In this document: piece by piece, positions 35,108 to 44,201 of the stretch
Numbering within the stretch: position 1 is the first letter of the stretch
Layout: each line of letters opens with the position of its first letter
Assembly (NCBI GenBank): GCA_000403475.2
Contig: KE159795.1
Span: forward strand, 1,311,965 to 1,375,964
Length of the DNA: 64,000 nucleotides
Source: Lachnospiraceae bacterium MD308
Lineage (GTDB): Bacteria > Bacillota > Clostridia > Lachnospirales > Lachnospiraceae
Direction: 5' to 3'
Translations under genes and position numbers: made by a program
Notes under the pieces: model-generated
Databases searched by the model: none
The model's input: the letters and a program-made list of their open reading frames with translations, nothing else
What the model was told of the DNA's origin: nothing

Positions 35108-38100
35108 CTAGATTCCGGTAAACCAGAAACTAAGTTCCAGCTTTCCATCTGCGTTCAGCAGGTATTCCGGATGTGTGCATGACCCCCAACTGTCATCGCC
35201 GCCGACTCCCATCTGTCCTTTCGATACCCGGACAACCGTGTAGTGAACTTTCGGAAGTTCAAATGGATGTGCTGCATTCTCCAGCTCATGAGGCGTAAAG
35301 GGCAGCGCAGAAAAGCTTACCGGCCCATTTTCCGAAGTCATACCAAACCGCATTCCCCTTCCTCTCGCATCTGTAACCTCAGCATATCTGACTCCTTCCT
35401 TATTGCCGCACTCCTGCGGAACAAGGTATGCCGCCATATTATCCTGCACAAGATTCTGATAGATTCCAAGTTTCGCACCCATTTTGCGGTCGGCATATGT
35501 TTCTTCCGGCCCAAGTCCATACCAGCGCACATGGTCATAGTCCGCACTGAATTTAAACAACATCCCAAATTCCGGCATATCCCCAAGTTCTTTTACCGGG
35601 TCATAGGAAAGCCCCGTCTTTACCCGTCCATCGCCGAACACCTCGTACGTCACTTTACAGTCCGCCCCCGGAGTGGTCGGCAGATAATACGTAAAGCTTA
35701 CAGAAACGCTCTTTTCTTTCTCTTCAATCTCCGGCTTGCACAGGGCAAACAATTCATTTCCTTCTGACCTGTGGGACAGATACATGCTCGCAAGTTTCCA
35801 TTGGCTGTAGCGGGCGGGCATCTGATTTCCAAGGTCATTATCTGTCGGCGCACGCCAGAAATTCGGTTTGGGAATGGATTCAATCATCTCCTTCCCTCCG
35901 AATCTGTAGGATACAAGCCCGCCATACATCATTGAGAACATCGCCTCAAAATGATCCCCCCTCACGCCGATATTGTGCGCGCTCTTTATAACAATCGGCT
36001 TCTTTGCAGCACTTCCGGCTGCAATGCCGGACTCCATACATCCAGCATATATTTTACTGTCTTTTGACTCCCGTTCTACATTGTACACAAACTGTCCAAA
36101 TGCTACCTCATGTCCTCTCTTTGCCCAGACTTTATCTTCTTTCAGATGGAAAGAAACCGTAACCGTATACTCTCCCGGCAGCCGCTCCTCTCCAAAGGGA
36201 AGTTCGTAAGTCTTTTCCTCCAGCGGGCCTACCTTTGTGTCCATAACCATCCTCTTTATCACATGCCCGTCTCTTGCTATTGCCGTGCGGCATTCAAAGG
36301 TGTCTGTACCTACAAACAGATTCTTGTTGATAATCTTTACCTCTGTGCGGTTCACTTTTGCTGTGATATTCTGATAATTAAACTTTACTTCCTGCATCTT
36401 CGGGGAAGGCTCCCGATTTCCCCCATATACGATTCCATTTCCGCTGAAATTATAATCCGTCGGGCGCTCTCCGAAATCACCGCCGTAAGCCTGGAACACT
36501 TCACCGTACCTGTCTTTTTTCCCAATAGACTGATCGATATAATCCCAGATAAAGCCGCCCTGATAAAGCTCATCCGTATCTGTCAGGTCTGTATATTTGT
36601 GCATAGCTCCGCAGGAATTCCCCATGGCGTGGGTATACTCACAGCAAATAAACGGTTTGCTCCTGTCTTTCGCCAGAAATTCTTTGATTTTTTCCACCGG
36701 CGTATACATCTGGCTCTCCATATCGCTCGTATCATTATATCGGCGGTCGTGGAAAACTCCTTCATAATGAACCAGACGCTTTGGGTCAAGCTCTCTAAAA
36801 CGCTGAGACATCTCGTAGATCACTTTCCCGCCGTAAGACTCATTTCCACAGGACCAGATCAGTATCGCCGGATGATTCTTATCTCTCTGATAGATGGATT
36901 CCACCCTGTCAAGCATAGGTGCAAGCCACTCTTTTCTGTCATTCGGCACAATCTCATCCGTATTCCCGCTCATCTCCGCCAGATCCCATGAACCGTGAGA
37001 CTCCAGGTTTGTCTCGTCAATCATGTAAATCCCATACTCATCACACAATCTATAGATTAACGACGCATCCGGGTAATGACAGGTACGGATAGCATTGATA
37101 TTGTTCTGCTTTATCACTTCAAGGTCTTTCCTGAGTTCTGCCTCTGTCACGACACGACCGCTCACAGAACTGAATTCGTGCCGGTTGACACCCTTGAATA
37201 CAATCCGTTTCCCGTTCAATGTTATCACACGGTTTTTCATCTCAAACCGTCGGAATCCAACCTTTTCCGGTATGATTTCCTGAAGCTTCCCGTCCGCATC
37301 AAAAATCTCTACCGTCAAATCGTAAAGATTCGGCTCCTCCGCACTCCAGAGCGCCGGCTCCTCTACGATACTGCTCCATACCGTCTCCGCCTCTAAAAGC
37401 TTCACCTCTTCGAATACTGCCTCGCCCTCTCTTGAAAGCCGAAATCTCGCACTGCCCTTCATATCTGCTGCAGACATCATCTCAAGGCGAACCTCAAGTA
37501 CCCCTTTCTTAAGCTCCTCATCGGGACATGCGTTTATCTTCAGATCACGCACATGAAGCTCCGGCACAGTATAAAGATATACATCCCTGTAAATCCCGGA
37601 AAAGCGGAAGAAATCCTGATCCTCACACCAGCTCGCACTTGTCCACTTAAATACCTGTACTGCCAGCTTATTTTCCCCTTCTTTGATATAGTCTGTCATT
37701 TCAAACTCCGACGGCGTAAAAGAATCCTCTGCGTAACCTGCAAATTTACCATTAAGCCACAGAGCCAGTGCGCTCTCTGCCCCCTGGAAAGAGATAAAAA
37801 TCCTCCTCCCTTTCATGCGCTCCGGCACAGTAAAGTATTTTACATAGCTTGCCACCGGATTAAAATGCTCCGGTATCTCTCCCGGATGTATCTCATCATG
37901 GCCTTCCCATGGATATTGCACATTGGCATACTGCGGAACGTCGTACCCTTCCATCTGGATATGCGCCGGTACATGGATATCATCCCAGCTCATGCAACTG
38001 TAATCTTCTCTCTCAAACCCTGTGATCACGCCTTTAAGATTCCTGGCATAGTGAAACTTCCACATTCCGTTAAGGCTCTCCTTAAACTCCTCCGTTTCAA

Positions 38101-38209
38101 GCTCCATATCTATCGCCGATGCATAATATCTATGGTCAGAATGTGCATCGAGCCTCCCGTCCCGAAAATACTCCGGATTCTTCAAATTCTCGTAGTCAAA
38201 TACCCGCAT
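35108..38209 (-). CDS. Beta-galactosidase, glycoside hydrolase family 2
   Basis: 1033 residues from the ATG at 38209 (AAGGAGG 8 bp upstream); 24 in-frame codons before it are unsupported. Full LacZ architecture: jelly-roll N-terminal domain, Ig-like domain, TIM barrel with acid/base Glu in WSCGNESYGG and nucleophile Glu in FICCEYTHAMGNS, and the C-terminal Bgal_small_N domain. No signal peptide, so it acts on imported beta-galactosides. It is divergent from an AraC-family regulator, which presumably controls it. No sugar permease lies alongside. Confidence 0.93.
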   Translation of the reverse strand: MRVFDYENLKNPEYFRDGRLDAHSDHRYYASAIDMELETEEFKESLNGMWKFHYARNLKGVITGFEREDYSCMSWDDIHVPAHIQMEGYDVPQYANVQYPWEGHDEIHPGEIPEHFNPVASYVKYFTVPERMKGRRIFISFQGAESALALWLNGKFAGYAEDSFTPSEFEMTDYIKEGENKLAVQVFKWTSASWCEDQDFFRFSGIYRDVYLYTVPELHVRDLKINACPDEELKKGVLEVRLEMMSAADMKGSARFRLSREGEAVFEEVKLLEAETVWSSIVEEPALWSAEEPNLYDLTVEIFDADGKLQEIIPEKVGFRRFEMKNRVITLNGKRIVFKGVNRHEFSSVSGRVVTEAELRKDLEVIKQNNINAIRTCHYPDASLIYRLCDEYGIYMIDETNLESHGSWDLAEMSGNTDEIVPNDRKEWLAPMLDRVESIYQRDKNHPAILIWSCGNESYGGKVIYEMSQRFRELDPKRLVHYEGVFHDRRYNDTSDMESQMYTPVEKIKEFLAKDRSKPFICCEYTHAMGNSCGAMHKYTDLTDTDELYQGGFIWDYIDQSIGKKDRYGEVFQAYGGDFGERPTDYNFSGNGIVYGGNREPSPKMQEVKFNYQNITAKVNRTEVKIINKNLFVGTDTFECRTAIARDGHVIKRMVMDTKVGPLEEKTYELPFGEERLPGEYTVTVSFHLKEDKVWAKRGHEVAFGQFVYNVERESKDSKIYAGCMESGIAAGSAAKKPIVIKSAHNIGVRGDHFEAMFSMMYGGLVSYRFGGKEMIESIPKPNFWRAPTDNDLGNQMPARYSQWKLASMYLSHRSEGNELFALCKPEIEEKEKSVSVSFTYYLPTTPGADCKVTYEVFGDGRVKTGLSYDPVKELGDMPEFGMLFKFSADYDHVRWYGLGPEETYADRKMGAKLGIYQNLVQDNMAAYLVPQECGNKEGVRYAEVTDARGRGMRFGMTSENGPVSFSALPFTPHELENAAHPFELPKVHYTVVRVSKGQMGVGGDDSWGSCTHPEYLLNADGKLELSFWFTGI

Positions 38210-38383
38210 CTTATTAACCTCCTTAATCCTTGCCAGCCCTTCACTTTCTCTCTGGCGTATGTCTGATCTACTTGGCGGCATACCTTATACGCAAATCATT
38301 TTCCGTTATTGTAATACATATGGACAAACAAAAGTACAATATGTTAAACTAAAAAATATAATATTTTGAAACAGGTGATCTTC

Positions 38384-39190
38384 ATGCCAATCCATTTTAG
38401 AAATACCCCTGCAAACGAACCTTTCCTCTTTGATTCCATCGGAAACCGTTGGAACCAGTCCTTTGTGCTGCGCCAGGAAGGCTATCCTCTTTACCACTAC
38501 CTGCAGACAGAAAGCGGCCGCGGAATTGTAAAGGTACGCGGCGAGGAATATATCTTAAACGAAGGTGAAGGACTGCTTACCGCTCCCTTTATCCCCCACT
38601 CTTACACAAAAGACAGCCCGGAATGGACCACTCTTTTCGCTGCATTTACCGGGCGTATCGACAGCAGCATCCTTTCCATCACCGGCTATCGTTCCGTCCT
38701 GTTCATCGACAGGGAACGGGGCTTAAAAATCAAGGAATTGGTAGATGAGATTATGGAGAAATGGGAGATGCTTTCTACCGACACATACGCCCAGTCTATC
38801 TACTGCTACCGGATGCTGATGAATTTTACCGACAGCGCCTTAAATCAGACCCTTTCAGACGACCCTCTCTACCTGCGTTATGTAGAGCCTGTAATAAAAG
38901 AAATCGAATCTCATTATGATACAGAGCTTACTGTGCAGGAATTAAGCCGGATGGTATACGTAACCCCTCAGTACCTGTCCCGCCTGTTTGGTCGTTTCCT
39001 TGGGTGTTCTGTCTACGAATACCTGACATCCTGCCGAATAAACCACGCAAGGGAGCTCTTAATCATGTATCCCCATCTGAAAGTGCAGCAAATAGCCAGG
39101 CAAAGCGGGTACTCCGATGTCAGTCATTTTATCGCCATGTTTCGGAAAGCAACGGGAATAACACCTCTGGAATTCCGTAAGACTTACTAA
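38384..39190 (+). CDS. AraC-family transcriptional regulator
   Basis: 268 residues from the ATG at 38384, behind AGGTGAT; the frame continues six codons upstream to a TTG. N-terminal cupin-like sensing domain (GRGIVKVRGEEYILNEGEG, near 45-65) and a C-terminal double helix-turn-helix (LSRMVYVTPQYLSRLFGRFL, then IARQSGYSDVSHFIAMFRKA). This pattern is typical of activators of sugar-use genes. Divergent promoter region shared with bgaL (38210-38383), its probable target. Confidence 0.88.
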   Translation: MPIHFRNTPANEPFLFDSIGNRWNQSFVLRQEGYPLYHYLQTESGRGIVKVRGEEYILNEGEGLLTAPFIPHSYTKDSPEWTTLFAAFTGRIDSSILSITGYRSVLFIDRERGLKIKELVDEIMEKWEMLSTDTYAQSIYCYRMLMNFTDSALNQTLSDDPLYLRYVEPVIKEIESHYDTELTVQELSRMVYVTPQYLSRLFGRFLGCSVYEYLTSCRINHARELLIMYPHLKVQQIARQSGYSDVSHFIAMFRKATGITPLEFRKTY

Positions 39191-39217
39191 ATTATGTTCA
39201 ATGCCATAATACTGCGA

Positions 39218-39884
39218 TTACTCCACCATTTCCCTTACCTGCTCCACAGAAATGCCGCATCTCTCTGCAATTTCCTCAGGGGAGACCCCCGCCCTGAACA
39301 GCTTAAAAATGTCCTTTGCAAGCTCCAGGCCATTTTGCAGACTTTGTTTTAATCCGTTTTCCTCAGACTCTCTAAGTTCATCTGCAAACAATTCTCTCAG
39401 CGCCTCGCACATCTCTTTCTCCTCCTTTATCAATTCCCAATTCGCACGCACGATCAGATTCATCAGCTCCGGATAGTATGCCTTATACTTTTTCTTTTCA
39501 TACCTCTTCAAAAGCTCCTGTATCTCCTCTCCGGCCTTCAGGTTATTCCTCAGACTCTGCAGCCAATAATTCTCTTTTTTACTGCATTGGGAACATATCG
39601 CCTGTCAGAGTGTAAATCCCTGGCTCTTTATACTCTATGACGTTATGTTTCCTGAATATCCTCCCGATATTTTTTTGAACAGGCCTGTCCTTATCCTTTT
39701 TAATAATCAGCATATCAATCTGCAACGGCTTTTTACTGAGCATATGCTCCTCTTCGATATGCAGATTTTCCAGCTCGTCATTCAATTCAATATGAAATGC
39801 CGCGCTGAAAGCAGGATGCCACTGAAGCCTTCCTTCTGCCGTACTTTCTCCTTTCAGTATAATCAACTTAATTTTCTTTTTCAA
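39218..39884 (-). pseudogene. Remnant of an Rpn-family nuclease/transposase-like gene
   Basis: The N-terminal frame (39884-39579, 101 codons) reads LQWHPAFSAAFHIELNDEL and FRKHNVIEYKEPG, typical of Rpn (PD-(D/E)XK, PF12784-like) proteins. It jumps from IEYK to EPGIYTLTGD, where relatives have some 60-80 residues more, implying an internal deletion. It stops after FPMQ in an A-run (near 39572-39577). Shifting frame there restores ENYWLQSLRNNLKAGEEIQE, which joins the lower open frame 39511-39218 (ELMNLIVRANWELIKEE, a known Rpn C-terminal pattern). Deletion plus frameshift means it is inactive. Confidence 0.8.
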
Positions 39885-39997
39885 CTGTTTAATATAATTG
39901 GAATTTTACTTTGGGATGTACATAATCATTGAATTGATGTGCCAAAGAACCCGCATTCTGCGGGTAATATAAAATTTAGAAAAATTTCTTTTGTATA

Positions 39998-40040
39998 AAT
40001 AAAGGTGCCGCAGAATTATCGAAATGATAACCTGCGGCAC
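39998..40040 (-). terminator. Rho-independent terminator of the hydrogenase operon
   Basis: Perfect 9-bp GC stem GTGCCGCAG / CTGCGGCAC (40005-40013 and 40032-40040) with an AT-rich tail. A second hairpin ACCCGCA/TGCGGGT (39949-39965) follows. Confidence 0.82.
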
Positions 40041-40056
40041 TCTTATGATTCTTTAT

Positions 40057-41802
40057 TTATCTTCCATTCGCCAAATCATCAAGATGGTCGCTATGTAACA
40101 GCATATGCGCCTTATGTCCGTTTGGCTCGCCGAAAAATTCCTTGTAGAGCAGGTCAATATCCGGGTTCTCATGAGAATATCTAAGATTCGCATTTTCATC
40201 CAGATAATACAGGTTCTTACCTCTCTCAAAGGCAAGCTCCTCACCGTCATGAATCGGTTGTCCGCCGCCGCCTACGCAGCCTCCCGGGCATGCCATGACT
40301 TCCACGAAGTCATATTGAACCTCGCCCTTCTCTATCTTGTTAAGGAGTGCTCTTGTATTGCCAAGCCCGCTGACCACCGCTGTTCTCACCGTAATGTCAT
40401 CTACCTGGAATGTCGCCTCCTGAACACCGTTGTTCTCATTAAAGCCCTGAGCACGCACTGCCTTAAATGCATCCACCGGAGGATTCTCTTTCTTGATCAA
40501 GAAATAAGCGCTTCTTAAAGCTGCCTCCATAACCCCTCCGGTAGCTCCGAAGATGACGCCTGCCCCTGTGCCTTCCTGCATCGGACGGTCGCTTTCGATA
40601 TCTTTAAGGGTATCCGGGCTGATATGTGCAGAGCGAATCATCCTTACAAGCTCTCTTGTCGTAATCACCGCGTCAACATCATGTCCTGCATATTCTTCAT
40701 AGAAGAGCTCCATCTCACGCTCTGCCTTCTTTGCTACACAAGGCATAACAGAAACCGTATAGATCTTTTCCGGACTTACTCCAAGCTTCTGTGCAAAATA
40801 TGTCTTCATCACCGCTCCAAACATCTGCTGCGGTGATTTTGCTGTGGAAAGATACTTCACAAGATGCGGGAACTGGGATTTGATAAATCTCACCCATCCC
40901 GGGCAGCAGGAAGTAAACATCGGACGCTCTTTCAATTCACCGGAAGTAAATCTCTTAACAAACTCCGTACCCTCTTCCATAATGGTAAGGTCCGCCGAGA
41001 AACAGGTGTCGAATACATAGTCCACGCCCATCCGTTTCAGGGAATCAAGTATCTTTCCGATGGTTGCATCCTCAGGCGCAAGCCCCAGATACTCGCCCCA
41101 TGCCGCGCGCACCGCCGGAGCAACCTGTGCAACTACGATCTTATCCGGATCGGCAATTGCCTTCCATACTTTTCCCGTATCGCTTCTTTCGGTAAGCGCT
41201 CCTACCGGGCAGTGGGTAATGCACTGGCCGCAAAGGGAGCATGCGGATTCCTCGATCGTATTGCGCCCCGATACATTTACCGTCGTGCGGGAGCCGGTTC
41301 CTTCCAGATCCCAGATATGAAGTCCCTGCACTTTATCGCAAACCTGGATGCAGCGCATGCACTTGATACATTTCGCAGAGTTGCGGATCAGCGGGAAATT
41401 TCTGTTCCACGGCTGATGCTCTAACTCCTGCCTGAACGGAATCTCCAGGATATCGAGGTCATTCGCAACCTTCTGCAAGCTGCAGTTTCCGCTCCTTGGG
41501 CATGTCACGCACAGACAGTCATGCTGTGACAGTATAAGTTCTACCGTATTCCTCCTGTGCTTTCTGACTTTCGGACTGTTAGTATAGATGACCATACCCT
41601 CTTCCGCCACATTGTTACAGGATGTAATCAATTTTTCTTTTCCTTCTAACTCAACAACGCACACACGGCACGCCGCGATTTCGTTGATTCCTTTCAGATA
41701 ACAAAGCTTCGGAACCGGAATCCCGTTCTGAGCGGCAGCTTCCATAATTGTGGTGTTTTCCTGTACAGATATCTGTTTTCCATCAATTGTAAGATTTACC
41801 AT
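40057..41802 (-). CDS. [FeFe]-hydrogenase catalytic subunit, glutamate-synthase-linked type
   Basis: 581 residues. N-terminal [2Fe-2S] domain (Cys in KLCYLKG, ACRVC), His/Cys cluster HDCLCVTCPRSGNC, two [4Fe-4S] motifs CIKCMRCIQVC and CSLCGQCITHC, then the H-cluster domain with L1 FTSCCPGW, L2 VMPCVAKKAE and L3 MACPGGCVGGGGQP, all intact. The enzyme interconverts protons and H2. The gene before it encodes a NuoF-tail/GltD-like flavoprotein, the hallmark of group A2 hydrogenases. The start overlaps that gene by 7 bp. HydE/F/G maturases are not in the window. Confidence 0.93.
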   Translation of the reverse strand: MVNLTIDGKQISVQENTTIMEAAAQNGIPVPKLCYLKGINEIAACRVCVVELEGKEKLITSCNNVAEEGMVIYTNSPKVRKHRRNTVELILSQHDCLCVTCPRSGNCSLQKVANDLDILEIPFRQELEHQPWNRNFPLIRNSAKCIKCMRCIQVCDKVQGLHIWDLEGTGSRTTVNVSGRNTIEESACSLCGQCITHCPVGALTERSDTGKVWKAIADPDKIVVAQVAPAVRAAWGEYLGLAPEDATIGKILDSLKRMGVDYVFDTCFSADLTIMEEGTEFVKRFTSGELKERPMFTSCCPGWVRFIKSQFPHLVKYLSTAKSPQQMFGAVMKTYFAQKLGVSPEKIYTVSVMPCVAKKAEREMELFYEEYAGHDVDAVITTRELVRMIRSAHISPDTLKDIESDRPMQEGTGAGVIFGATGGVMEAALRSAYFLIKKENPPVDAFKAVRAQGFNENNGVQEATFQVDDITVRTAVVSGLGNTRALLNKIEKGEVQYDFVEVMACPGGCVGGGGQPIHDGEELAFERGKNLYYLDENANLRYSHENPDIDLLYKEFFGEPNGHKAHMLLHSDHLDDLANGR

Positions 41803-43628
41803 AATGTCTCTCTGCCTCCTTTAAAGATTCCATATCCAAAGTGATCGCACCGCAAGCACCGGCTTGCCTCCTGCTTTGCCTCTCTCTCGGTCATGCAGTT
41901 CTCGCAGCCGTCCCAGTCTTTTACTCTCTCGCATGCCTCGCGCTCGGTCAGGTTCACTCTGCCGCATGGTGTGCGGTCGTCAAGACGCGCCTCCGGAATC
42001 TCCACATCACAGGAAATCTCGTGATGATAGCCCAGATACTCGTCAATGTTCGCAGCCGCAACCTTGGCCGCTGCAATTGCTTTAATTACAGATGCCGGTC
42101 CGCTTGCACAGTCCCCGCCTGCGAACACGCCCGGGAGATTCTCGATCGCGCCGTTGTTCTTCGTGACAATCTTGCCCCGGTTTACCGGAATACCCGCATC
42201 TTCAAAATGCTTCGTCTCAATATTCTGTCCGATAGCTACAACTAATATATCGCATGGAATGTATACATCCTCCTCGCCTGTAGGCCGGATGCTGGCGCGT
42301 CCGTCCTTGATCGCACTAATCATCTGCGGAGACACATAGATTCCTTTTACGTGATTGTTCTCATCAATATCAAGAGAAGACGGAGCCTTAAGCGTCTGCA
42401 CTTCGATTCCCTCTGCGATAGCGCCCTCAATCTCTGACGGCAGCGCAGTCATATCCGCTACTCTTCTTCTGTATACAACACTGACCTTCTTAGCACCCAG
42501 ACGCTTTGCCGTACGCACCGCATCCATCGTCACATTGCCGCCCCCGATAACGGCAACTTCTTTGCCGGTAAGGTCCATGATAATATTCTTTCCTACATTT
42601 CTAAGGAACTGAACCGCAGAGAAGATTCCTTCCGCATCCTGTCCCTCAAGCCCCAGCTTTTTATCACTGCTGGCACCGATGGTAATCAGCACTGCGTCAT
42701 AATCCTTCTGCAACTGCTGAATCGTAATATCCGGCCCAATCTTTAAGCCATGCTTTACCTCAACACCGGTCTTTAAGATCGCATTCACATCGTCCTCTAA
42801 ACGGTCTTTCGGCAGACGGTAGTTCGGGATACCGTAGCGAAGCATTCCCCCAAGCTTCGGCAGCATCTCATAAACAGTCGTCTGATGGCCCATAAGCTGC
42901 AGGTAATACGCCGCGCTTAAGCCTCCCGGTCCGCCGCCTAATACTGCAACTCTCTTACCCGTTGCCGGAGCACATACCGGCGGGTCAACCTCTCCTGCAA
43001 AGTCAGCAGCAACCCGCTTAAGTCCGCGGATATTAACCGCATCGTCCATCATGTTCCTGCGGCATCTCGCCTCGCATGGGTGCTCGCAGATAAAGCCGCA
43101 GGTCGTCGGGAACGGATTATCCTTGCGGATAAGCTTTATAGCATCCGCATAGCGTCCCTCTCCTACCAAAGCAACGTATCCCGGTATATCCACATGTGCC
43201 GGACATAAGGATACACACGGCACCGGCTGGTTATATGTACAGGTGCAGCGCCCATGTTCAATATGCTCAATATAGTCGTCCCGGTATCCGATCAGCCCCT
43301 TGTATACCATGTTAGCTGCCTCGTAACCGATGGCACAGTCTGCGGATTCCATAATGGAAAGGGCGGTCTGTTCCATAACCTCCAGTGTCTCCATAGTCGC
43401 TTTTCCGTCAAGCACGTCCTTGATGAAATGATTAAGCTGTCCAAGCCCAATACGACACGGCACACATTTCCCGCAGGTCTGTGCATGGCACAGCTCCAGG
43501 AATGCGCGCGACATATCAACCGGACATAGTCCCGGAGGGCTTGACTCAATTCTTCGCTCTAAATCCTTGTAAAGTTCTTCCATGACAATACGGGCTTTTT
43601 TCGGCGAATCAAGCTCTAGTCTGCTCAT
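41796..43628 (-). CDS. NuoF-tail/GltD-like FAD-dependent oxidoreductase, hydrogenase partner
   Basis: 610 residues from the ATG at 43628. The N-terminal part carries the NuoF C-terminal [4Fe-4S] site CGKCVPCRIG but lacks the FMN/NADH Rossmann domain of full NuoF. A GltD module follows: Cys-rich CTYNQPVPCVSLCPAHVD and CGFICEHPCEARCRR, FAD site VLGGGPGGLSAAYYL near 235 and NAD(P) site AVIGGGNVTMDAVR near 375. The C-terminus has ENCMTEREA and ASRCLRCD. It probably passes electrons between NAD(P)H and the hydrogenase. Physiological direction is unknown. Confidence 0.87.
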   Translation of the reverse strand: MSRLELDSPKKARIVMEELYKDLERRIESSPPGLCPVDMSRAFLELCHAQTCGKCVPCRIGLGQLNHFIKDVLDGKATMETLEVMEQTALSIMESADCAIGYEAANMVYKGLIGYRDDYIEHIEHGRCTCTYNQPVPCVSLCPAHVDIPGYVALVGEGRYADAIKLIRKDNPFPTTCGFICEHPCEARCRRNMMDDAVNIRGLKRVAADFAGEVDPPVCAPATGKRVAVLGGGPGGLSAAYYLQLMGHQTTVYEMLPKLGGMLRYGIPNYRLPKDRLEDDVNAILKTGVEVKHGLKIGPDITIQQLQKDYDAVLITIGASSDKKLGLEGQDAEGIFSAVQFLRNVGKNIIMDLTGKEVAVIGGGNVTMDAVRTAKRLGAKKVSVVYRRRVADMTALPSEIEGAIAEGIEVQTLKAPSSLDIDENNHVKGIYVSPQMISAIKDGRASIRPTGEEDVYIPCDILVVAIGQNIETKHFEDAGIPVNRGKIVTKNNGAIENLPGVFAGGDCASGPASVIKAIAAAKVAAANIDEYLGYHHEISCDVEIPEARLDDRTPCGRVNLTEREACERVKDWDGCENCMTEREAKQEASRCLRCDHFGYGIFKGGRETLW

Positions 43629-43693
43629 TCTTATCATACCTTCTTTCGTCAAATTTTCCCCAATACAAATCTTTAATTCATATAAGTAAAACC

Positions 43694-43722
43694 ATTATAG
43701 CATTATAAATACAATTTGTAAG
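43694..43722 (-). promoter_or_regulatory. Promoter of the hydrogenase operon
   Basis: Minus-strand CTTACA (43717-43722) and TATAAT (43694-43699), 17-bp spacing, giving a leader of about 60 nt. Confidence 0.65.
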
Positions 43723-43782
43723 GTTTTCGGCAAAAGTAGTTTTTTTAACGGCTATGTCATGCATTTAACAGAAATTTGCTCC

Positions 43783-44169
43783 TTATTCTGACTGGTAAAG
43801 CCCCCACCAGTAAAGTACCGGAAGGATAAAATCAACTGCCGCAAAAGCAGTAAACATACCACTTGCCATAAGCTGTACCACCGATGCGACAAGCACTGCC
43901 GTATATACTCCCATGCTGATAGCCGCACCCTTTTTCGAGCGTCCGCCAAACCCAAAGATACCCGCTGCAACTGATACAACACTGCTGACAACTGCCATCG
44001 CCAGATTCAGCGGCGTCAACGCAGAGTCGAGAATACTCATATCCACCCCTGGGATCTCCTGCATTTTCGGTATCATGATATACAATATGGCGGTTCCGAT
44101 CATCCCTAATACCGCGCTTATGATAAAAAGAACCGATACAATCTTTAATAATTTCGTTGGTTTAAACAT
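43783..44169 (-). CDS. Small membrane protein of unknown function, last gene of the MacAB-like operon
   Basis: 128 residues with four predicted TM helices (VSVLFIISAVLGMIGTAILY at the N-terminus, then LNLAMAVVSSVVSVAAGIFGF, AAISMGVYTAVLVASVVQLM and a final aromatic helix). The loop after helix two is GGRSKKGA. I know no family. It starts 33 bp after the permease gene on the same strand and may be an accessory part of the exporter. Confidence 0.7.
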   Translation of the reverse strand: MFKPTKLLKIVSVLFIISAVLGMIGTAILYIMIPKMQEIPGVDMSILDSALTPLNLAMAVVSSVVSVAAGIFGFGGRSKKGAAISMGVYTAVLVASVVQLMASGMFTAFAAVDFILPVLYWWGLYQSE

Positions 44170-44201
44170 GTCTCTTCCTCCTTGATTCTTCTTTAAAATT
44201 C

